Source: Stephanodiscus triporus (lineage: Eukaryota; Bacillariophyta; Thalassiosirophyceae; Thalassiosirales; Thalassiosiraceae). Taken from it: a DNA stretch of 27,961 nt. Under the pieces are notes generated by a model, which was not told the DNA's origin, ran no database searches, and worked only from the letters and a program-made list of their open reading frames with translations. The position numbers and the translations under genes are program-made. Location of the stretch: the NCBI GenBank assembly GCA_036939755.1, contig JALLAZ010000048.1:1-27961 (forward strand). Reading direction: 5' to 3'. Of the stretch, positions 20,811 through 27,961 are shown one piece after another; the first letter of the stretch is position 1, and each line of letters begins with the position of its first letter.

Positions 20811-22641
20811 TCACCATAGCTTGTGGTCGATCACAGCAACCATGTGAATATCACTGCGCTCAGTCCCAGCATAATTCACCCCGCCTGGGATCATCAGGGG
20901 TGTAGTGATATTGTCTGGGGTAAGATTGGTGGTCCTCAACACTGTGACCAATTTGCCCTTTCCACCATTTTCTTGCAGCTGCACAATACCAACACCAGGG
21001 CATGACCCTTGGGTGGTATGTGCAAAAGTAACAGGAGCCGGACCACGAAAACCAATGGCGAGGTATTTCCCGTCAGGGCTGGCCTCGACAAGGTCTGGAG
21101 ATGGGTCATTCGCAGGGATGTTACTGTCATCTGTCACCGAGAATGCCTTGCAAACATTGCTGTCTCGCATCGAATAGGAAAAGATTCCTTTGTTTGTGCT
21201 GGTGTCAATCACAAACGCCTGAGCCTGGATACGGTCAAAGGTGTGGACATATTTTTGATTGCGAGTAACTACAATCCCATGGGAGTCGCGGCGGGTACTG
21301 TTGCTTGGAAGCTGGCCTGTCGGGTTGACAGTAGTCTCCATTGTATTCTGAGTATCGTTATACACCATCAAAGGCCTGGGCTCATTTTCTTCATAGGTAG
21401 GCGTGCCCAAGTACTCGGTGTTGTTGAAAGCCCAGACGGCGAAGTAACTTTGACTACCTCCCTGGGGACCTGAAGCTACACCGGAATTGATATAAAACTT
21501 GCCCGCGACTTCAACGCCGCCACAACCGGCACCAAATATGATGTTCTTTCCGTACTCGCCGACGATTGACATCGGTGTAGTGATGATATTTCCAATGAAT
21601 AGACCTCCACCAGAAAGTGTTATGTAGAGCAGATTGCCTTGACTTGATGGGACGGGGCAGACTGGACGGTTGTTCGTTCTTCCTCCTTCGCCACCTTTGA
21701 CACCGGGGGGGAGGGCGCATCCATTCTCCTTGCATTTTCCGCTGGGCGTGAAATCAGATAGACCATTTGTATCGTAGTTTCCTGTGACACCACCGATGAG
21801 TGGCCTCCCGTAGGCATTCGTTCCAGTAAAGTAGGTCGCAGATTCCACCACACTCATACCGCTGCCAAGGCCAAGGGAGGCAGCTTTGTCAAAAGTTGCC
21901 GATGTGATGTCGCCTTCTAGGTTCCGCACAATGTTGATGCGTTCGATGGCTTTGCCGTGCAGATTTGCCACGATGCAATAGAGTCCATCTGCAGTTTGAG
22001 ACCAGACGAGGGTGGGCGAAACCAAGATGATAAGAAAGATCGGTAGCACAAAACATCAAATGACACAAAGAACAAGTTTTTCATTTACCTGCGCTCCAGA
22101 ATGTCATGTGCACCGAGCGGTCAGAGGTGGTGCTCAGCCCTTCCGTGTAGGAGTACTTTGTGACACGAAAGAGGGCGACCGCCCCCCTAGTTCGAGTGTC
22201 TATAATTCCCACATAGCCGCCTCCTTTTGCGAAGAGGCTGGCAAGAACGTACTTATTACTTGGATCCTTGACGATTCCATGCCAAACCCCAACGTTTTCG
22301 AGGTCTTGCAGAGTTTTCCCCGTAGGACCAGTCGAGTTCTGTTGAATGAGGGCACCGGGGAAGATGTCAAACCAATCGCATGGTCCAACCCATGGTCCAC
22401 TTCCAGGTTTAGGCTTGCAGGGCAAAGGGACAACTGTCTTTTTGGAAATCGTCTTCTGGATCGCATCGTCAGTCCATATCCAGAGGCGACCTCCGCGCAA
22501 GCCCAATGCCGTCTGGTTTGAGACTGTGCTTGATTGGTCTGCAGCCCATATCTCGTAGGTCTTTTTTGCAGTCGAGGCAACATCAGCTTGAGTCGTTTCG
22601 AATGACACCACAAGGAGAGGGAGAAAAAGAGCGAACTTCAT
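20811..22641 (-). CDS. Secreted YncE/YVTN-type beta-propeller protein, two exons
   Basis: The gene has two exons, 22089-22641 and 20811-21988, giving about 576 residues. It starts at ATG 22641 with a signal peptide (MKFALFLPLLVVSFETTQA), so it is probably secreted or surface exposed. No other membrane segment is evident. Blade-like motifs recur: YEIWAADQS, GLRGGRLWIW, GVWHGIVKDPSNKYVLAS, DSHGIVVTRNQKYVHTFDR, and SPDLVEASPDGKYLAIGFRGP followed by GVGIVQLQ. The last resembles the 'PDL-x-SPDG-LAFV-LRGP ... PGV-VIEV' blocks of bacterial YVTN/YncE-like seven-bladed propellers. Several N-glycosylation sequons (for example NNT, NDT, NST) occur in exon 2. Catalytic function is unknown. A bacterial origin is possible, but the intron argues for long residence in the nucleus. 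Confidence 0.78.
21989..22088 (-). other. Intron of the secreted propeller gene (100 nt)
   Basis: The donor GCAG/GTAAAT is at 22088 and the acceptor CTGCAG ends at 21989. Joining gives FWSADGLYCIVANLHG with an intact frame. Without splicing, exon 1 stops two codons later. Confidence 0.88.
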
Positions 22642-23327
22642 ATCTGCGACTTGTGTTGCATTTGGTGAATCCGTCAAGTTATGGCATGAGAGTGAAAGAG
22701 GTCTTTTCCTCGTTTTGTACTTCCTAAAAACATATATCTCAGGTGTAAGTAAATAAGTAAGGTAAAAGGCTTATGTTATATTATGATGTGTGAGACGTCT
22801 TACGATACTTTGTGTCGTTTTGATGTTTTCTGTTTCTGGAAAATGAGACGGTGTGTATCTGTGCCTTTCCAACTCCTTATGTAAGTATCGTACTCAACAA
22901 GTATTTCAACCCAAAAAATGATTCGTGTTTGGTCACACGACTCAAGGAAAGAGGGTAAAAATACCGAAGAGCCTTTGCATATACTATCAATTCCGAACAC
23001 TTTTTGACCCTATCGTATTCGATAGTACCATGAATTAGTGTTCTCTACAAGGTTGCACTTGCAAGGATTTTACAATGTCGCTTGAACATCAACAACTCCG
23101 TGACTTGTGCCTTCTTGCCTTTTGGAGGCCACGACATGTTCGGGGCCATGCAATCATGTTTCATGTTTGATGTGTGTGTGATCAAACTCACACGTATGCA
23201 TGCTCCCTGCCTCCTCCCAAAAAAAGCAAATTTTGTAACATAATTAATTCCTCCTGCTGTTATTATTTAGCACCTCTTCTCTCCGAAACGCTTGTTGAAG
23301 AGTTGTGGTTCGTCTTAGTACTCACAA
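22642..23327. other. Divergent intergenic region (AT-rich)
   Basis: These 686 nt separate the divergent start codons of the propeller and EF-hand genes and should contain both promoters. A small inverted repeat is present (GTGTGA 23176-23181 / TCACAC 23188-23193, 6-nt loop). No ORF with recognisable content, tRNA or mobile element was seen. Confidence 0.5.
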
Positions 23328-24587
23328 ATGCTGCTTCCTCCCCAAAAGCAAATATTTAATACCATGGACTCAATCGACCACCTCGAACACCAAGCCTCCC
23401 AAACTAGCATGCTCCTACCCATGCTCCTTGCCGACACTGATGGAGACCAAAAAATCAGCAAGGAGGAGTTTCGTATGACCTGCAAGCTAATTTTTCATGA
23501 TATAACCGATGAAGAATTGCTTGAACTGTTCGATGAGCTAGACACTGACAAGTCTGGAGACGTCAATCTCTCGGAGTTGACTTTCCTCTTCAAGCTGGCG
23601 AGGGGCAAAGGTGAAGGTCTCCAATCGGGGTTAAAAACACTCTCCAATCTGCACAAAGTATTTGACACGATTGACAGAGACAACAGTGGCTCAATTGAAA
23701 TGGCCGAATTCATCACTGCCATGCGACTTTTCAGTTGCAAATTGGCCGATGCGGACCTTGAAAAGATCTTCGAAAACTCGGATTCAGACAATTCTGGCTT
23801 CATGTGCTACAGCGAGTTCGTCAATGTCGTGTCAAGATCTTCGGAGTGTCGCCAAATTGTGCTGCACGTCATGTCTAGCGAGGACATGCTCAACTCGACT
23901 CGCCTAAGTATTGAGCGCGCTTCAAGCACTTTGGACCCCCTAGCTCATAAAATCCTTCTCTACTGGTTCCCTCCGACGATGCAAGATTGCCTGCTCCTTT
24001 GGTTCGGAAAGGACGGGGACACCGACGACTACATCACCGCAGAGTTTGGTGCAGCGGTTGTAGATGCTCGTGATGGGGAAATGAATCACTGGTTGAATTC
24101 TGAGCTGGAAACACTAGCGCTACTGATCCTTCTGGACCAGTTCTCTCGCAATGTCTTTCGTCACTCCCCAGAGACGTTCTCCTGCGATGAGATGGCTCTA
24201 GCGGTGGTTACGCGCAGCCTTTTCTATGAGTATCACAAGAAAGTCTCAAAGCTAGCAAGCGTGTTCTTCTGTCTAGTCTTGACGCATTCGGAAAATATTC
24301 ACCACCAGGAGCTCTGCGTACAGCTGTGGGAGGATATTTCCCACGAGCTGTCCGCCGACGACCCCTGCCACAAGTTTGACCCAATCTTCACTAAACATCT
24401 CCACGTGATAAAGCGGTTTGGTCGTTTCCCGCACCGGAATGAAGTCCTTGGAAGGACTACAACTCATGTCGAGGAGGAATTTCTGAATGATCCAAGCTAT
24501 CGCTTTGACTTGCCAATGAAGAGCGATGGCACAGGGTTCACTCGCAGTTCTTCTTTCGTCGAGAGAAAAGAAGGGAAGAAGTTGTGA
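23328..24587 (+). CDS. EF-hand calcium-binding protein fused to a DUF924 domain
   Basis: This 419-residue single-exon protein has a calmodulin-like N-terminal half. Its four EF-hand loops begin at residues 36 (DTDGDQKISKEE), 72 (DTDKSGDVNLSE), 116 (DRDNSGSIEMAE) and 152 (DSDNSGFMCYSE). The first three have the normal calcium ligands. The fourth has Met-Cys in place of the usual hydrophobic beta positions but keeps the acidic ones. Residues about 206-395 match DUF924: ILLYWFP, LWFGKDGDTDDYITAEFG, LALLILLDQFSRNVFR (about 262-278), THSENIHHQE and FGRFPHRNEVLGR. DUF924 proteins are usually stand-alone, of about 190 residues and poorly understood biochemically. The fusion suggests calcium control of that domain, which is an inference. 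A second in-frame ATG at 23364 in the better context ACCATGG could be the real start and loses nothing. The Ser-rich tail near 400-410 may be phosphorylated. Confidence 0.88.
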   Translation: MLLPPQKQIFNTMDSIDHLEHQASQTSMLLPMLLADTDGDQKISKEEFRMTCKLIFHDITDEELLELFDELDTDKSGDVNLSELTFLFKLARGKGEGLQSGLKTLSNLHKVFDTIDRDNSGSIEMAEFITAMRLFSCKLADADLEKIFENSDSDNSGFMCYSEFVNVVSRSSECRQIVLHVMSSEDMLNSTRLSIERASSTLDPLAHKILLYWFPPTMQDCLLLWFGKDGDTDDYITAEFGAAVVDARDGEMNHWLNSELETLALLILLDQFSRNVFRHSPETFSCDEMALAVVTRSLFYEYHKKVSKLASVFFCLVLTHSENIHHQELCVQLWEDISHELSADDPCHKFDPIFTKHLHVIKRFGRFPHRNEVLGRTTTHVEEEFLNDPSYRFDLPMKSDGTGFTRSSSFVERKEGKKL

Positions 24588-25432
24588 TGATTTCTAAATA
24601 TTAGAGACGACTGTAATATACAGGGTCATCAAATCTAGGAAACGGAGTGAAATGGTTGCTGTGACTCAATCCACCGGTGAGGTTTTATTATTTCGTAATG
24701 CTACATGTTACCATGCTTTATTCAGGTTTACTTTCTGCATTGGGAATGTGAATGTGTGCGTACATAAATACATTAAAGAAAATGCTTGTTAAATGAAGCT
24801 TGAATGTCAACATTAACTTAGAGAAACCAAGAGATACTTACGAAGAAAGGATATAAATCAAAAAGAAGGAAGGGGCTTTGGCGGGGACGAGGGACGAGGA
24901 GGGACTTCTGAAGGATATCTGGAAGGAGATGAAAAGGGAGGGGGGGAGGGTCGACAACGCCCGCCGCGCAACGAGCCGCGTCCCTGGCGGATAGTTCCAG
25001 TGTGCCACATCGTGCCAGTCGACCAAGTCGACGGCCTGTAAGACAATAACAGCACCCCCTCTCCTAGAGTAAAGCCAGATCTATGATGGTCAAAAGTCTT
25101 CGTTAGATGTACCAAGTTCAAAGTAGGACGTTATTCTGCTCACTAGCCGCGCTCATCCACATCTGTTAATAAAGCCGCCACCGACCAATACAGACATCCA
25201 GACTATCGAAGGCGCTATCGAGTCGGAAGCAGCTCGTCTGAAGTCACCGACCCTCAGATCGTCGTTGCACACGCCATGGTGTTTCGTCGTATGTGCCGAA
25301 CTTAGTCTCTTCATGACAAGTCCCGCAGTATCTACACCATCTCTCCGTCCATCTAATTCTCCTTCCTTAACAACGGAGGAATGGTGCGGTGTTGTCTCGA
25401 CGTGACCAATGGACCCCACGGTAGTGACGGAC
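24588..25432. other. Convergent intergenic region with G-rich tract
   Basis: These 845 nt lie between the 3' ends of the EF-hand/DUF924 gene (plus) and the ATPase gene (minus). The left part is AT-rich. A purine/G-rich block sits at 24861-24950. Minus-strand ORFs over 24838-25121 are low complexity and not supported. The minus-strand frame over 25153-25432 is open but unrecognised (see findings). Confidence 0.5.
24872..24950 (+). other. Two potential G-quadruplex motifs
   Basis: The first motif has G tracts at 24872-24875, 24883-24886, 24891-24893 and 24901-24903, with loops of 7, 4 and 7. The second is GGGAGGGGGGGAGGG at 24936-24950. Both satisfy the G3+N1-7 pattern; folding is not proven. 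Confidence 0.6.
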
Positions 25433-27961
25433 TTACGACTTCTGCCCAACTGGCCTATAATCTGAAAGAGAATCGAGTTGATGAGTAACACTCTCAACCT
25501 TCATTAGACTCCCCCACTCTGAATAGCACTGTTTCGCCTGATCGAAGAAATTCCACGCACTACTGAAGTCGCACACATTTTTGTAGTGATAGCCAGCAAG
25601 CTCGCATGCGAGACCTTGCTCGTGGATGAATCCAGAAGAGCGAGCAGAGTTGATGGCAGCGACATATGATGCGTGGGCTTGGCTGTTTTTGTTTTGATGT
25701 GAATACTGTTCGGCTTCTAGCAGATGGACCTGAGTAATAGTAGTAGGATATGGAGAAAACAAATCAGGAATCGCGTGTGCCAAACAAAAGAAAAGGCATT
25801 AGAACAAGACTCACTTTGTTGCGGAAGTTCCAATCGCAAAGTGAAGCTGCGGTATTGAGCATCTTGATGGCTTTCTTCGTCACAGTTTCGGCCTTCACAA
25901 CATGTTTTGCCCTCATCAACCGAAACGAATTAATGCCTTGTAAGAAAGTGATAAACTGGAGTCTACACATATCAGAAATGTCAGAAGTCGTGTGGCGTTG
26001 AAACTCCTCAATAAAATACTGGCACCTCTCGCTGTGGCCTAGCCAATACGCTTGAATGGCAAGATGAAAATACATCGATTCTAGCATATTTGAATTTTCT
26101 GTATCAGTGGGCGCTCCAAATGCATCACTTCTTGGTGGGCTGGTCGTATCCTCTTTGCCGATCAGTAGTGATATCGTTCCCCGGAATATTAAGATGTATG
26201 GTCTGGCAGCCTCATTCTGGTTCACAATCAGCTGTTTCAAATAACAATCCACCTTCTCCAAAAGAGTAGGTAATCTGTCACCTGCTATCAATGCAGTCCG
26301 GATATGAAGACTTGAATTGAGAAAAGCACTACCAGTCTCTCCAAGTGACATGCCAGCATCGAACCCTTGCCGGAGCATGTTGGCGCACATTTGCCATGGT
26401 TCGGTGTAAGGAGCAAGAAAACCATAGTAGACGGCGTGAAGATCGGGTACCAAATCTGGCGTATTGTATCGCTCATTAAAACAGGATATAGCGGCCTTTC
26501 CTATCCGGGATGCACTCTCGATGCCCTTCTTTGCCATCATATTGTTACAAAGGACCGAGGCGAATTGGAGAAAACCCAAGATAGAATGTTTACAGAGTCC
26601 ATGCTTCATCGTGAGCCCGACCATTCTGCAAGCAATGAAATGTATCATTTCGTGTTTGCCAAAGTATGCAACAGTGCCCATGATGTTATAAAAATGCATT
26701 GTGATACTGAGCCTTTCATCCATATCCTTCATGTTGAGTAAATTTCTATCTGATATTGTGCCAACCAATTTCAGTGTCACTTCAACCATTTTCTTTATTC
26801 GATATGGATCCATTTCTTGCTCATTTGGTATTTCCTCGCCTAGTTGACTTAATACCGCTTGAGAGAGGGCGTATGCCTCTATGTAGCTTTTGCGATCTAA
26901 AAGAACTGCGGCGACCAAAAATTGTTAGCGAACAACATAATCGGAAAAATAATGACTATATCAACAATCGTTAGATCTTTTGTACTCACTTTTAGCGAGC
27001 AATGAGAGAGCAGGAACCTTATCTTCAACTGAGTGGCAATGTCCAATTAAGTCTTCCAACATGCACTGCGCTTTCTCTTTGTCGCCACATGAGTAGCACG
27101 ATTTTGCCGATCGGAAAGAACATCTGAGACTTAGGTCGTAATGGCTTATCCAATGATCAGACGGCAGGAGCGACAACGCGTAGGTCGAATACGAGCGAGA
27201 TGCTGCAAAATCTGAGCTAACCGCTGCCTTCATGCCTGCTAACACAAAGAGTTTGGCAATGTCGATTCGTAATTCAGGATTTTCGCCAGCCGCTGTATTG
27301 TCAATATGCATGATCTGATCGGCAATAGCGAATAATACATCATCCGTCATAATTCCTTTGCTCATCGAATATAATACCATTCCGAGGTTATAGTGGTACT
27401 GTGGCAGATGAAATATGGTTATGATGTGAAGTGGCGGGCTTTATTTACCTTGTATCATAAAACCACAACATCGCCCAACTCACCTGATTCTTATCGACTT
27501 CGGGAATGAGACTGTATGCCGCCTCTCGTACCTTATCGTGGACAAACTTAAAATCTGAAGTGCCGTCCTTGACCATAAAACCCTCTTTGACGACCTGTAC
27601 CAACTTGTCGTGGATGTCTGAATAAACTGAATCGGTACCTAAAACTGCAACAACGGACTGTTTGATCTTTGTACCAAAGCAAGCTGCAATCTTCAGTCCC
27701 GCTTGAATGTTGGGCGACAGCCCACTCATCTTAGACGATAGAAGATATAGTACATTGTCGGTGATGTCCATCGAGCTTACATCGTCTTCATCCCAAACCC
27801 ATCTCATCGTGTTAGTGTTGTATTCCAGCAACCTTTTATCAACCAATGACCTCATGAAAGCGAGCACAAACAGTGGATTGCCCTTTGTTTTTTGATATAC
27901 AATGTTGGAGAGTGGCTCAGAGATGCGCGGAAACATGCACAGGGCGTCAGATATCATGGTG
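25433..27961 (-). CDS. COG3899-type predicted ATPase / helical-repeat signalling protein (3' part)
   Basis: At least four exons are present: 27484-27961 (partial), 26990-27398, 25815-26905 and 25433-25729. The first visible exon holds the end of an AAA_16/STAND-like ATPase module (KTKGNPLFVLAFMRSLVDK, MRWVWDEDDVSS, LSSKMSGLSPNIQAGLKIAACFG, FKFVHDKVREAAYSLI), matching the blocks of COG3899 proteins, which bacteria and diatoms use between a Ser/Thr kinase and other signalling domains. The remaining exons encode a TPR-like alpha-helical solenoid (YHYNLGMVLYS, LLAK-ILLDRKSYIEA, NKVHLLEAEQYS, GFIHEQGLACELAGYHY, QCYSEWGSLMKVE). The P-loop and any kinase domain would be to the right of the window. 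The protein ends at TAA 25433 in this model. The usual C-terminal GAF, histidine kinase or cyclase modules of bacterial relatives are absent from this frame. Confidence 0.85.
25730..25814 (-). other. Intron in ATPase gene (85 nt)
   Basis: The donor AAA/GTGAGT is at 25814 and the acceptor TTACTCAG ends at 25730. Joining gives FRNK-VHLLEAEQYS, the expected family sequence. Read-through runs into a stop in the intron-derived frame. Confidence 0.88.
26906..26989 (-). other. Intron in ATPase gene (84 nt)
   Basis: The donor AAAA/GTGAGT is at 26989 and the acceptor CGCCGCAG ends at 26906. Joining restores LLAK-I-LLDRKSYIEA. Confidence 0.88.
27399..27483 (-). other. Intron in ATPase gene (85 nt)
   Basis: The donor CAG/GTGAGT is at 27483 and the acceptor GCCACAG ends at 27399. 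Joining gives VDKNQ-YHYNLGMVL, in line with the family. Confidence 0.88.

Noticed and set aside
22045..22641. Two separate secreted proteins at 20811-22049 and 22081-22677
   Set aside because: The apparent second N-terminus (LPIFLIILVSPTLVW) is translated intron sequence; donor and acceptor join the frames exactly into one propeller protein.
23171..23193. Short inverted repeat as terminator or RNA gene
   Set aside because: A six-base stem within a GT run is expected by chance, and no tRNA or snRNA features accompany it.
24838..25121. Minus-strand small ORFs of 62 and 87 codons
   Set aside because: Composition follows the purine-rich tract (Pro/Ser/Arg repeats) and no homology is recognisable.

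Overview
The window is eukaryotic nuclear DNA, most likely from a centric diatom or a close flagellate-forming ochrophyte. Four observations support this. A chlorophyll synthase carries a signal peptide followed by an AAFSP motif, the ASAFAP-type plastid signal of algae with red-derived secondary plastids. A complete axonemal dynein heavy chain implies a flagellated stage. Introns are short (84-108 nt) with GTGAGT/GTAAGT donors and CAG acceptors. A decayed fragment resembles the repetitive DG-x-VAIGA/DIDGEAAGD proteins common in diatoms. No rRNA, tRNA, CRISPR array or intact transposon was seen.

Layout. Positions 1-1078 (minus) hold the 5' exon of GC-rich chlorophyll synthase, which continues past the left edge. 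Positions 1300-1800 (plus) hold a frameshifted repeat-protein relic. Positions 1918-3432 (minus) hold a small orphan ORF and an actin-bundling-like coiled-coil gene broken by a frameshift. Positions 3484-17233 (minus) are a giant dynein heavy chain gene: one exon of about 13.2 kb, a 108-nt intron, a C-terminal exon, and an unexplained reading-frame change 47 codons after the start. Positions 17417-18544 (minus) encode a dephospho-CoA kinase with extra membrane segments. Positions 18835-20322 (plus) encode a BMT5-like rRNA methyltransferase. Positions 20811-22641 (minus) encode a two-exon secreted beta-propeller protein. Positions 23328-24587 (plus) encode a fusion of four EF-hands with a DUF924 domain. 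Positions 25433-27961 (minus) hold the 3' part of a multi-exon COG3899-type ATPase/helical-repeat protein that continues past the right edge.

The genes are functionally unrelated housekeeping, motility and signalling genes, as usual for a protist chromosome; nothing indicates an operon or a dedicated gene cluster. The most notable items are the EF-hand/DUF924 fusion, the dynein frame break and its altered AAA2 P-loop, the membrane-anchored CoaE, and the two decayed genes between chlorophyll synthase and dynein. I found no convincing new multi-gene system.
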